DNA of 64,000 nt. Source: Pampus argenteus. Its lineage: Eukaryota; Chordata; Actinopteri; Scombriformes; Stromateidae. Each line of letters begins with the position of its first letter. The stretch's first letter is position 1. Position numbers and translations under genes: made by a program. The stretch spans positions 10,401,501 through 10,465,500 of the forward strand of contig CM072866.1 of assembly GCA_036937835.1 (NCBI GenBank). The letters are read 5' to 3'. This document shows positions 50,201-61,315 of the stretch, one piece after another. The notes under the pieces were generated by a model that ran no database searches, was not told the DNA's origin, and saw nothing but the letters and a program-made list of their open reading frames with translations.

Positions 50201-52128
50201 TCAACGGAGGCTACACTCCCAACACCTTCACCCTGCATGGTCTGGGGGCCACGCCTGGGTCCCGAGCTGGAGTGGTCGGCAGCACTGACCTCCTGAGGGA
50301 GGGAGGAGTTGGAATAGGAGCAGATGACATTTCTCCAGCCCTCCTCACCCCCCATGGTGCCACAGATCTGGGCAGTGGTGCTGGAATGCGCTGTAACCTG
50401 TCTGATGCAGCCGCGCTGGAGAAGATGATCATCTCAGAGCTGGTGCAGAGTAACCTGAGGCCGTCAGTTGCCATGCCCGTTCCTCCCGAGCGCTACGGAA
50501 GCTTGGCAAGGCCTCATCACCACGACAGAGCTGCTGTCACTCACACTGCCACACTCACTCGACATGCACAGCAACCCCAGGAGGGCTGGGCCACCACGAT
50601 GCAGCCGAACTCACGCCAAAATACACAAGAAGGCTGGGCGCACGCAAGGTACCACGCACAGGATGCTGAGACACATTCCATAACACATGGACCAGATCAC
50701 GCCACGACGCCACGCTTGCAAGATGGCTGGTCACATTGTCACGTTCCTGGAGACTCTGAGTCTCGTGAACTGCTTAAAGATGGCGAGAGGTTGCAGCTGC
50801 AAGGCACTCTAGGTCGTCGCGGGCTCCAGGACAGGCCGCAAGCTCGTCCCCCTGATGTTCAGGCTCGGCCTTACTCCACCCTCAGCCGCACACCTGGTAC
50901 TCTGTCACGCCACCGCAGCACAATGGAGTCGAGCCAAATAGACAGAGACAGGGAGAGAGACCGAGATCGTTACCGGGACAGACCCCTCCCTCCTCCTCCT
51001 CCTCCTCCTCCACAGGAGTCTGAGCCGCTGTACAAGGCTCTGGAGGAGCCGCTGCTGATGAAACAGAGGGAGGCAAGTGTAGAGGCATGGAGAGGCCAGG
51101 ACAGAGACAAGGATGAGACATTTCTCTTAAAAAGAGACGTAATGATGGATGAATGGAGGGGAGGTGCAGACAGAGCAAGGGACGAGTCTTTTACCTCTCA
51201 GAAGAGAGAGGGAGAGATGGACGAGTGGAGAGGTGGAATAGAGAGAGGACGGGAGGAACCTCTTCTGATGGAGAAAAGAGACGGGAGGATGGAGGTGTGG
51301 CGAGGAGGAGGAGAAACAGAGCAGAAAGAGACTTTTATAACTCAGAAGAAAGATTTTGGGGTTGATGGATGGAGAAGCGGGATAGAGAGAGAGAAAGAAG
51401 AATCCTTGTTTTTAAAGGACAGGGATGGTTGGAGAACAGGACTTGAACGAGAGAATGAGAAACAGAAGGACAGAGCACTGGATGTGTGGAGAGGGGGAAT
51501 GGATATAGACAGGGATGAATCTTTCCTGTTTGAGAGCAAAGATGGTGGTCTAGAGGGGAGGAAAAAAGGAAAAGATAGAGGGTCTTCTATTCAGTATCAT
51601 GGCGAACGAGATGATTCTGACAGCTTTGCTCTGCCTTTGACCCCTGACCTTGACCTTGATCCTGACTCCTCACCTATCTACGCCCGAGATTCAAACCCCT
51701 CCCCACTCTACCCCGGAGACCGACGCTCCCCACCTCTTAGCATCTTCCCACGAAGCTCTCCCCCAACGAATATCTTTGCTCCGCGTGAATCCAACTCGCC
51801 TCCCAACAATCTCTACTCCCGCCACTCCCCGCAGGTGTACAGCCGAAGCAGCTCCCCTCCTCGCTTCTACACCCGCACCTCTCCTCCGACCCTCTCTTAC
51901 CCCGACAGCAGCCCTGAAGGTCAAGAGGAGGTCAGCCCCATTGGCCAGCCCCAGCGGCCTGCCCTGGAGCTGCCCTACAGCCTGGGGCGACCCCCACTGG
52001 GCCCACGGCCCAATCACCTTCAGACCTTCTACCAGCCGCCGTCAGCATCCAATGGAGAGGCAGTGTACACAGCAGAGCCCACCTCTGAGGGAGAGGATGG
52101 ACAGATGCAGCGGGTGACGAGCCTGTGA
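37260..52128 (+). CDS. adgrl1: Adhesion G protein-coupled receptor L1, latrophilin 1 (25 exons, 1886 codons with all exons)
   Basis: Synaptic adhesion receptor; family ligands are teneurins and FLRTs. Exons: 37260-37329, 39024-39237, 39736-39845, 40673-40687, 41982-42189, 42364-42628, 42732-43071, 43159-43452, 44192-44295, 44426-44611, 44731-44769, 44854-45034, 45141-45263, 45399-45616, 45741-45914, 46558-46770, 46941-47161, 47284-47350, 47445-47533, 48313-48481, 48578-48727, 48819-48915, 49013-49123, 49784-49807, 50150-52128. All junctions are GT-AG and total 5661 bases. Order: signal peptide (1-23), lectin domain (ACEGYPIELRCPGSD), optional KVDQK (132-136), olfactomedin domain, Pro/Thr stalk, HRM, GAIN/GPS with H833-L834|S835, seven membrane segments (about 855-1100) and a long tail ending VTSL (PDZ ligand). 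The ectodomain is strongly conserved. The membrane domain is unusually divergent, and the tail is about 400 residues longer than in human, partly from a repeat. I infer a fish adgrl1 orthologue or ohnologue. Confidence 0.95.
39868..39915. repeat. CA microsatellite in adgrl1 intron
   Basis: About 24 CA units starting roughly 20 bases after the exon 3 donor (39845). Confidence 0.9.
40473..40572. repeat. CTTT microsatellite upstream of the adgrl1 microexon
   Basis: About 25 units of CTTT with few interruptions, starting 200 bases and ending 100 bases before the 15-nt exon. Transcribed as CUUU, it is a potential PTBP-type pyrimidine-tract binding platform. Confidence 0.9.
40673..40687 (+). other. 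15-nt KVDQK microexon of adgrl1 (splice site A)
   Basis: Between the lectin and olfactomedin exons a 15-base exon is bounded by a TAG acceptor and a GTAAAG donor. It keeps phase 1 on both sides and adds K-V-D-Q-K. Vertebrate latrophilins have a KVEQK insert at this exact point (splice site A), which in the family tunes teneurin binding. UGC lies 9-11 bases upstream of the exon (40662-40664) after a very long pyrimidine tract, the pattern of neuronal SRRM4-dependent microexons. Confidence 0.85.
41139..41246. repeat. TTTC microsatellite downstream of the adgrl1 microexon
   Basis: A second CTTT/TTTC tract with some TTTG units, about 450 bases after the microexon and in the same strand orientation as the first tract. 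Confidence 0.9.
45870..45878 (+). other. GPS autoproteolysis site of adgrl1
   Basis: Codons for H-L-S within CNHLSSYAVLM. Adhesion GPCRs cleave after the leucine. Serine replaces the more usual threonine and is a nucleophile that can still support cleavage. The downstream SSYAVLM would form the tethered agonist. The GPS tryptophans and cysteines (C798, W801, W812, C817, C829, C831) are all present. Confidence 0.8.
49784..49807 (+). other. 24-nt microexon in the adgrl1 cytoplasmic tail
   Basis: An acceptor (GTGGACCAG) and a donor (GTATGAG) delimit a 24-base exon, phase 1 on both sides, encoding most of VGTFRNKQ. It corresponds in position to the GSYREPK-type segment of mammalian ADGRL1. Its length, divisible by three, allows clean skipping. 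Confidence 0.7.
51043..51582 (+). repeat. Degenerate 23-residue tandem repeat in the adgrl1 tail
   Basis: About eight imperfect units of 15-26 residues follow the conserved LYKALEEPLLM segment. The consensus is roughly EEPLLMxKRDGxMDxWRGG followed by xERxRD. Unit 4 repeats EEPLLM exactly, so the array probably grew by duplication of the conserved segment itself. The repeat is rich in charged residues, with one tryptophan in most units, and likely disordered. Confidence 0.85.
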
Positions 52129-53105
52129 CTAGGGCGGTGGTGATCGGGGCATAGAAACCAGGGAGGAGGAGGAAGAAGGCGACAAAATCAACATGATGAT
52201 AATCAAACTGATGGAAATGATGATGATTTAGATACAGAAGATAATGATGATGGATGTTAATGGTAGCAATGATGACAGTGATGGCTCCTCCCTGCTTCTA
52301 TCTCCTGATCACCACGAGACTTCCCCCTTTTCATGTTTTGTTACTTTTCTATAAATGTGATCCATTCAGAGCTCTTCCTCTCCCACTCCTCTCTTTCCTC
52401 TCTTTCCTGAACCCTGCTGTGTCTTCCCGGCTCATCAGTGCTTATCCTTATTGGCCCATCGTCTAAGTTTCTATTGGTTCATCGGCTGGGTGTTGTCCCT
52501 CCCTGTAGCAAGCAAACAATGTGTCAAAGAAGCACTTGTGTGTTGCCAAAAAACCCTTTTCAAAGAACATGTGCATGACTTTCTAGTGGCTTTTACAAGG
52601 CTACATACTATAGGAGGAAAGTGCTCAAGTGTGTGTGTGTGTGTGTGTGTGTGTGAGAGCGTATGCGTGTGTAGCTTGATGAGCATGCGTGTGTGTAAGG
52701 GTGTGTGTATGAGAGGGAGAACGAGAGAGAGAAAGTGTGCGTGTATATACATCATTCTTGTATAATTAATGTATCACAGTGAAGCATTTTATCAATATCA
52801 ACAGGGAGCCTCTTACACAGACCCCTACCTTCTGATTTCGAACTCTTGACAAATCCCATTTCAGATCAAGACCAAAACCTCTGATCCCCCACCTGACACT
52901 AACTGTTGGTGATGGAACGCGTTGCCATGGAATTTGTCATAGCAACAGAACTCTCGACTCCAGAGACGATCATATAAAACCTCAGAACTTTTCTGCAACC
53001 CCCGAGATCCCTGTACATATCGACCTCAAGTGTTCTGATTGTCTTGTATTGCTATTGAAGTTCAAGTAAACATGTGAAATAAATGTTTCTCTTTGTGTTC
53101 GTGTG
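52129..53105 (+). other. 3' UTR of adgrl1
   Basis: Follows the stop codon after VTSL. AATAAA at 53078-53083 gives a 3' UTR of about 0.97 kb. A TG/GA-rich segment (52631-52735) lies inside. Confidence 0.6.
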
Positions 53106-55098
53106 GATGTACAGAGAGATGAAGTTTCAGAAAAATTAGGAACTTTATGTACAAAATGAGGATGTAGAGAGATGATGAGACATATAATGAAGAAAAAAAT
53201 GAATAAGACAGAAGCCAGACTGACGTGGTGCGATGTAACTACTGACATTTACTCAAACACTTTGAGTATTTTCTTTTTCTGCTATTTTATTCGTCTACCC
53301 TGCTGCGTTTCAGAGGGAAATATAATATATCTAATTACTAAATACTAACTGTTTTTTTTACGCTGAAACTTGATCAGTTTATGAAAAAGCATTGTTACAA
53401 ATTAACTGTATATAAGGTGGCAAAAATTGATAACACAATGATATTATACACAAATGTATAACTCATACAGGGGCCACCCAGCTGCATAATGAATACTTTT
53501 GATACTTTGAGTATATGTTGCAATATGTACTCCTCTACCTTTACTTCATTTTGAATGTAAGACAAAAGTAGTATTCTCTTGTGAGTACTTTAACACTGGT
53601 AACAGAGGAGGAATATTTTTCATTTAAGATGAATTAACGGTATTTGTAATGATAACTGACAAAAAAAGAAAAAAAGAAAAGCCAACTTATGAAATGAAGA
53701 ACATACACATTCAAAAAAGCAGAAAGTTCAGAACAGTCAGCAGGGAGAGAAAGAAAAAGTCCATATGTTTTTTGAATTATTAAACTTAATATTAGTAAAT
53801 CATTAGAAACTGCAATTGTGTGGACAAAAATGAAACCTTTTTAAATACCTGTAATAAATATGACCAACGCTGCTTTGCCTTCTTGATCTATTACTTAAAG
53901 CTGCACTAATCAATATAACAGTAAGTGCACTTGTTGCTCAAAGAGATGAGCCCACTGCAAATTATCAGCTGACTGTCGTTCCCCTGACTTCTCATCTACA
54001 GAGAGTCTTTTAGCTAAAGGTTTTTGGTTTCACAGCACAAAAACTATACTGTGTTTGGTTTTGTTTCGCCATTCTTATCAACCTTGTTTGCAGCAGCACC
54101 AGGCAGCTGTTGTCAACAAAAAAAAACCTCACAACTCACTATAGTACCTGCCTAGCTCCTAACAGCAAAGTTGGTGATAATATGTCAATGTCGTTTTAAA
54201 AGCTTGTTGTACAACCCCCCAAAAAATTGACAGTGTTAGTAGTGTTAATATTTTAGAAAAACACGTGACAATCTCTACTTAAAGAGGCATGAAGCTCTTT
54301 TTCTTTAATGATCTGTGTGCTCTCGGACAGTTAAGTAGCCTAGCGACATCCATAGTATTAAGACAAACTAGTAGCATCTCTTCTAACATGGATTATGTCT
54401 ACTGTATGGACATTTCTCATAGTCATTCTCTGATCAGTAAGATACATATATGACACTGCACACAGACAGACAGATACATCCAAACACATCTACTGGTGCA
54501 ACACATTAGAGAAATGTGTTGCTCTCTTGTTATCTGTGCTTTCCTTCAACACCATTACATTCACTGGGCTTATGTAAAAAAAAAAAATAGCTACAACACA
54601 CCGGTATAAAATATATTACAATCTACAAGTCATCACAAAGTGGTAATTAATAATACTAAAATGGAAATCAAAAGTGCTTTTACAGTATCATTTAAGTGGT
54701 ACAAAATCTGTATATATTTACAGTTGACGTATAGAGTGGTAGTGGTTTCTGAGTGTTTATGATTCAGTCGTCTCATGTCACAGGTAATTATCACAAGCAA
54801 GGGTCAATCACAAGGACAAAGGATCGAGTGCACAAGCTGCTTACACAACACTCAAGCCCAGCAGCCCATATCATTTTCAGCTTCATCTTTCTCTCAGTTC
54901 ATTTGTTTTCTCTTTTGAGCCACATTCACTATCACACAAGCTCTACTCTCTCTCTCTCAGATTCTGTCCAAATACTGAGGTAAGCAGTTTGACTTCACAG
55001 GAAATGGTCTCACATTCTTCAAATCGCTTATCTATCCAAACCAGACTGCAGACAGGTGGATGCAGGTACATACTGGCAAGGGTTGGCGGATGTGATGT
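53106..55098. other. Convergent intergenic region between adgrl1 and the phospholipid phosphatase gene
   Basis: AT-rich, no exon seen. The phosphatase 3' UTR must lie in the right part, but no convincing minus-strand polyadenylation signal could be fixed. The segment 53890-54180 begins like a common fish repeat (AAAGCTGCACTAATCAATAT), from recall only. Confidence 0.45.
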
Positions 55099-58000
55099 TT
55101 AGCAGACAGTATGATGGGGTGACAAAGGGCTGTCCAAGATCTGAGTAGGAGACAGATCTGAGCTGGAGGTTTTAAACATGGACGAGATGTGGAAGGCCTG
55201 AGGAACATAAGATATACAGACATTTGACACATGGACATGCACTGATGTACAAAAAGGAGCAAGCAAGGTCAAGGTACTGACCACCCAATAAGCGGTGAGG
55301 GCTCCTTGTATGTAACCAGTTAGCACGTCAGATGGGTGGTGCCTGTAGTCTGAGATGCGGGTCAGGCCTGTGTAGACTGCCAGCAGAACCAGGAAGAACT
55401 GGATTGCAGGTCTCAGCAGCCGAGCCCCACGCCATGTCAACCGCGCCTGCAGGTAAAACTACATGACAAACGTGGTATTAGTTAATGCATAGTTCAAAAA
55501 GGGTCATCATCATTTAAAACATTTGAGACGTTTCCAGGTCTATATTTTTTATTCTGGGGTTCTACTTGGAATATCTTATGTTTTAAATTTGAAAAAAAAC
55601 AAGCCTCTCAGGTTGTTTTATCTCGAGGTCTCTTTAAGGTCCACCTCCCAAGGAGCCCACTATGTTCTGATTGGCCAGCTCCAGAGGCTACATAAACAAA
55701 CAGTTGTAGTTGGATTTTGCTTATTTTACTTGTTTTTTTATTCTAAGCTTCTCAAACAGCAGCATATGTTTGAGCCTGAAATATGCAAGTGCAACGGGCC
55801 GTGAAACAACATTAGCAACAAAGGCTAATTTGCAGCATGCGTGAACAATCCAATGTCTGAGGAGGAAGTAGAGGCAACATTGTAAACAAAGTGTTCAGGG
55901 TAGGTTGAAGCCCTGGGTGTTGACTTGCAGGGATTATTATTATTATTATTATTTTTAACATACGTTCACCTTAAGTTCTGCAACTTCATTAGATCCAGTA
56001 GCTCAAATATGCAGTACTCACTCACTACACTTCCTTCTTTACTAACACTGAACATGGCAACAGTTGGAGAAGTAATAATGAACAAGCAAGCCGAGATCAC
56101 ACACACACACACATATATACTGTATACATGCTGCATGTACACACACACTGGCTTACACACACACCCAGTTGAACAATAGAGCAGAGCAGTGAGGCAGCGA
56201 CGAGAGGTCACACTACGCCTACAGCAGAACAAAGCTGTCTCTGTGTGTCCCATTTCTCCTTTCACTCCTTCTCTTCCCCCCCTCTTCTTTCACTCGTTCA
56301 CTTTTTGCTGTGTACTGGACTGATGATGGGACCCTGTTTCATTAATGCTCACTCTTGCACTTTATAGAGATGTGGTAATTGGAAATTGGAGTTGGACAGA
56401 CAGACAGATAGATAAATGGGTAATGGTAATATACTCACAGCTAAATAGAGCATTGTGTACATTGCAAAGGAGGCGTGGCCAGAGAAGAAGGACTTCCTAA
56501 AAAAAAAGAGAAATATTCATAATAACAGAGAACAAAATCACAATACCTGCCATGAATACATAAACACACACACACACACCTGGCCTCCTCCTCTAACCGG
56601 TGGTCAGGCTGGCGACAGCTCACTGTTGCAACGTAGGTTCCCGGCGTACAGTTGAGCGATGCGTAGGTAACACCACACACAGACAGGAAGTGTGGCCGCA
56701 GCCGGCCTACACTCAGCTTGGCCATGTTTGTCAGTGATTGGCCGACACAACAGCCGAACAGGAAGCAGCCCAGCTCCTTGTACAAACAGGACACATACAG
56801 GTTCCTGACAAAAGCCTTGGAGCTGACGGCTTGAAAATGTACCCGGTAACACTCCCCAAAGGCAATCTGGAAGTGGGCACATAGTTACGATATTATAAAC
56901 TGCAGTCAAAATGAATGTGAACTGACTGACTGCTATGACAACGATGATGAGCACTCACTGTGAGGCCGGTGATGATGATGCCACCAGCGATGAGTAGTTC
57001 ATCCGATATGGCCTCACTGTGCAGGTAGGGGTAGGTGATGCTGGGGTCCCCGCATATGAAGCCCCTTCTGTATGGATTCACTGCCTTCAGTTCACATGCA
57101 AAGAAAGGGATGGAAGCTGCAGGGGAGGAGGAGGAATAGGGAGATGAAAGGAATTAGATCAAGCGAGAATTGATGATTTGATATTGCAATAATCCCCACT
57201 GGGAGTATGATATTCCTCTAGCGATGATGCATGGAAGGACAAAAAAGAAGCAAAACTGGAGGTTGAGAAAGGGCTAAACTAAGTGTGCATTTCCAGCTCA
57301 TAACCATGTGATGTTTGGTGTTGTCTATATCAGCTGCATATCATTTACCATTTTGCAATACCCGTGGTTCCATACCAAAACCAAACTTTTACAAATACTT
57401 TACTTTGAAGAAACTGAACATGCTTTGCTGCAAAATGCTAGAAGCATGGTTCTAGGGATGGTAACGTCGGTCAGTCGGTGGGTCCACCACTTTAATCCAG
57501 ACTGAAATTATTTTCTATGCCTTTAAGAAAAGAATCCAACTTTCATGCAATAACTTTGCCTAAATAAATGAATACCTTACTACCTTATTACTATTACTTC
57601 ATTTTACTTTTTACATTAAAAAAAAAGTATTTTGTTGTGTTGGAAAGACAGGACAACTCCAATGTATACATATCTTGTAAAACAACAAACAAAAAGAAAC
57701 TCGAATACTACAAAAAACTAGCAAAAATACTCAAACCCTTGACTCTTCATCCCTGTCACACACCAAGAGACAGACCATCTCCTTATATACAGACAAAAGT
57801 AATGAGGTTTAAACTTAAAAAAAAAAGCAGAAGTGAACAAACAAAATAACTGACAGGGAATTTTACATGGTTAACAGGAAAAAAAGGTCAAACGAAGGGT
57901 AGTTTTACAGAAAAATAAGGGTGAGAACCCTGACTTTTTCTCTGGAGAATCTAACTGGTTAGACAACTATTAGGAATGTGAAGGTCACAACACTGCTCCA

Positions 58001-58259
58001 CAGGACCAAAGAAACCCATAGAAGCAGCAGCAGCTCGCATTTCCTGGCTGAATCCATTGAGACTGGAAATAGAAGAGTAAAGCTCAACAGAGACCCAGTT
58101 TGAACTGCGCATGTGTGTCTGTTTGTGTATGTGTGTGTGCATTTATGTTGATGAGGAGAGAAAAGGGGGGTTGTTTGTGACTTCAATTCAATTCTTCCCT
58201 GGAAAACAAAGAGTGAATGCCGCAGCAGAACAGAGCCAGAACCAGCCTCACACTGTCTC

Positions 58260-58314
<55 letters not shown>

Positions 58315-58519
58315 TTTGCATGTTCGCACACACACAGTAGAGACAGAGAGATACAGAGAGAGAGAGAGAGAGAGAGAGACTTCTTTAAAGGCTCCCATCC
58401 CTCTGCACATGTCCAATCTGCTGTTAATACAGTACCTCTCCATCCAGCTTTTTCCAATTAGCCAGCATTACATAACCTTCTCCTGTCACATATAAGGACC
58501 ATGGGAGCTTGGGTCATCC

Positions 58520-58560
<41 letters not shown>

Positions 58561-59560
58561 GGCTGCTCATGGATCGTGCATTTATTTATTTATACAAAAT
58601 ACAATTCCCCCTGGCCCAGCTCTACCCTGAGAACTGGAGGTTGTCATGGAAACTGTAGAATTTCCTGGGCAATGCACAAACCAGCTGGCACAGAGAGCTC
58701 GAGAGCGCGTATGGGTGGAGAAAGAGAGCCAGAGATACATGCAGATGGAGAGAGCAAAAACTTTCTTTCGTTTTGTTTCTTTCTTTCTATTGACAAAGTG
58801 ATGTTACTGTAATTTGCTGCTCATATTCTGCATGATAACATACCAGATCATCATCCTGAATGTGTCTCCTGACCGTCTGTGTTGACTAAATAAAAACTGA
58901 TGGTGGGAACAAAGCAAACAAAGTTAACCCACATCAGAGAGGACTCTGGATAGGGAGGAACACGTTTATAGAGGATTTACCTGTAGTTAAATTGATTGTT
59001 TGGCCAATAAAAATGTAAAAAGACAGTGAGAAATGCCCCTCCCTTTATTATCACGCAATTGGTTAGTTGGAAATAGAGTTACTTTTCAGCATCAGTAGCT
59101 TTTCAGCATCACCTGACACTAGATGAAATCCAGTGTAAACAACATCAACATCTGCCAGAGTTAGGGTGTATTGCAGGACTACTTTGTTCATATTTCAGGT
59201 GCTTGATGAAGTGCACTCCATACTTCAGTAAAGCAGGCCTACTCTCTACACAACAATGCATTAAACAGCTAAAATAACAGGACAGTGGTATTTTTGGTTT
59301 AGATATTTACCGAGGAAGAGGCAAAGTAGGTCTAAGCCGACCAGAAGCTTTCTCTTGGATAAAGCAGGTCCAGTTATCTCAATGAGTTTCGTCCCGGTGC
59401 CCTTCTCCATCCCCATCCCTGCTGCTCCCAGGTTGCTCTTGCTGTCAGTCAGTTTGAGCTGGAGGTCCGCGTTGGAGACGACCACACCGGCGCCCTGCGG
59501 CCCAAATTTATCTAACATGATGTTTGGCTGCGGATGAAAGCTCGGAGAACTTGTTGGCAT
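55099..59560 (-). CDS. Phospholipid phosphatase (lipid phosphate phosphatase), PLPP3-like (6 exons, 342 aa)
   Basis: Integral membrane phosphatase that dephosphorylates lysophosphatidate, sphingosine-1-phosphate, phosphatidate and related lipids at the cell surface or ER. Exons in coding order: 59560-59311, 57116-56959, 56866-56580, 56496-56439, 55458-55282, 55197-55099, with consistent phases (1029 bases). The three phosphatase motifs are complete: K186-x6-R193-P194 (KLSVGRLRP), S237-G-H239 within FFSGHASF, and R285...H291...D295 (TRISDYRHHPSD). An N-glycosylation site (LNCT) lies in the loop before motif 2. The segment KSFFSGHASF-MYTMLYL-YLQAR-TWRGARLLRP is closest to PLPP3 as I remember it. 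The PLPP3 integrin-binding RGD after the loop cysteine is absent (CRQPD). The cytoplasmic N-terminus is longer than in PLPP1/2. It could be plpp3, plpp2 or a fish-specific paralogue, so no symbol is given. Confidence 0.92.
55535..55900. repeat. Probable dispersed repeat in the phosphatase gene intron
   Basis: Text such as GGTCTATATTTTTTATTCTG, GTCTCTTTAAGGTCCACCTCC and TGTTCTGATTGGCCAGCT resembles a repeat I recall from many fish genomes. Class and exact ends are not known, and a repeat library search would be needed. Confidence 0.35.
57117..59310 (-). other. First intron of the phosphatase gene
   Basis: A 2.2-kb intron with TC/GA tracts (58263-58310, 58360-58380) and a CA tract (58523-58557); no further exon is seen. 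Confidence 0.6.
58263..58310. repeat. TC microsatellite
   Basis: About 24 TC units, followed 50 bases later by a GA run. The two can pair as an imperfect hairpin in the phosphatase intron. Confidence 0.9.
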
Positions 59561-59803
59561 CAGAAACTTCGGAGCGTCCTTGAACTACTCGTGTGCAGAG
59601 TCTGCGGAGAGACAGGATCAACATCCACAAGTTGCCACACTATTTAATATGCTCCTCGCGGTGCTCGCTCTCCTTTTTTACGCATTTTAAAGTGTCATCA
59701 CACAGTCAGCAGGACTCGTCCGGACTGGTAGCAGAGGATCCGTCACTTTGAAGAAATGCACCACGGTGAGACAGAAAACAGACTGGTTGCGAAACACACT
59801 CAG

Positions 59804-59840
<37 letters not shown>

Positions 59841-59860
59841 TCTCTCTCTCTCTCTGCATA
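59561..59860 (-). promoter_or_regulatory. Probable promoter and 5' UTR of the phosphatase gene
   Basis: The region immediately upstream of the first ATG has scattered CpGs (GTCCGGACTGG and CTCCTCGCGG-like stretches, 59630-59730) and ends at a GA(14)/TC(8) inverted tract (59810-59857). No TATA box could be assigned with confidence, and the start site is inferred from position only. Confidence 0.3.
59810..59857. repeat. GA tract followed by TC tract (self-complementary)
   Basis: About 14 GA units, then CC, then about eight TC units. The two arms can base-pair. Located about 250 bases upstream of the phosphatase start codon. Confidence 0.85.
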
Positions 59861-61076
59861 CCAATTATATGAGTTTGTTTGTAATCGTTTGTAATATCTG
59901 TAACTTTAACTACTATCAAATGTATCATCAGCCATGTCATAGTGACAGCACTTGATGCATGGAGGCAATACGGGGGTATTTCTCCATCACTGTGATTCAC
60001 CTTTTGTAACTTTTGTTCTGCTTTTTGTCACTTTTCAATAGAGTTCATAAAATCCCCCAGTTCACCAAGGTTAAAGTAAAGACGTTAAATGATTACTGTA
60101 TATTTGATAATCCAATTGGTTCCCATATATCCCATATATCTGTAAATCTACATACTAATCACTGTCACTTCCACTCTGGTTATCTTTAAATGAGCTGCTA
60201 AACATTTGCATAACACATCTTTGTTGTAGTACTTCAATGTAATACAGTAAGGCAACATTTAACTGTCAGCTTTACTGGTTATTACTGGTTGATAAAAAAT
60301 GGCCAATATAGATCTGTTATAAGCAGTTACAAAAACAAATTTTAGGTTGCTTAGTTGCGAAAAAATAATTTTGGCCAGTGAAGTTATTAATGTTGGTAAT
60401 AAATGCTTAATAATAGATAGTAAAAGTTTTTTGAAAAAACCTTGCAGCTCACAAGTTGTTTTTATTAATGTCTTATAACAGGGACATAGTAAATTATTTA
60501 TTATTTTTTATTTTTGGAAATACGCTTACTGCATAGCAGTCAAAAAGAGAAAAATACCACTACCACGAAAGATGGGTGATATAATTATATGAATGAAAAT
60601 GTAAAATGTATGATAAATCCAAAATAAATATAGTAAAAATATATTCTAACTGAGAAGAGCTATGGAATTGTACAAGATATTGACCAGAAAAAAATTTAAG
60701 AGCACATTTACATGTATGTATTTGTGTACTAATGGTGTGTGCCAATTAGCACAGCAACAAGGTGGCTTTACATCCAACAAACAAACAAAAACAAAAAGAT
60801 ATAAAACAAAGCAAAAGGATGTAAAACACTGTTCTATTGAATGCATCCTTTACACCTATGAGGTACCCGAGATGAATTTAACTTGAGGTGAAACTCAACA
60901 TGTTACATCGGGTAGGGAACAATGGAGGGAGCTAATGATTTACTATGTCTCACAGGAGAAGGATTAAATAAGTAAGTACTGCCACCTTGCTGTGATTGCT
61001 TGTTAAAAACTGGAAACTTTCGAACTGGATTATAGATCATAGATTATAGTAAATTTGCTTTTTTAGTATTAACCTG

Positions 61077-61110
61077 TTGACTGTATATATATATATATAT
61101 ATACAGTCAA
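61077..61110. repeat. Perfect 34-bp palindrome with TA core
   Basis: The arm TTGACTGTATATATATA is followed at once by its exact reverse complement. It can extrude as a cruciform and may be the collapsed ends of a small inverted-repeat element. Confidence 0.8.
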
Positions 61111-61273
61111 GCATTATATATATATACAGCATAGCATTTAAAACAATGGGCTCTCTGCTGTAGGTGGCGACTAAAGCACTGCCTGCAAAGCTTTCATTTG
61201 TCACCTCTGCTGATGGTGTCAACATTTTTTTTGTTTTTGTTTCTCTTCGTAGAAGAAAATTGAAAATAGAAAG

Positions 61274-61278
<5 letters not shown>

Positions 61279-61311
<33 letters not shown>
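61279..61311. repeat. GA microsatellite
   Basis: About 16 GA units; nothing else notable. Confidence 0.85.

Positions 61312-61315
<4 letters not shown>

Noticed and set aside
58111..58495. Several overlapping frames in the phosphatase intron
   Set aside because: They are TC/GA and CA repeat translations (SLSLSL, RERERE, THTHTH) with no splice evidence.
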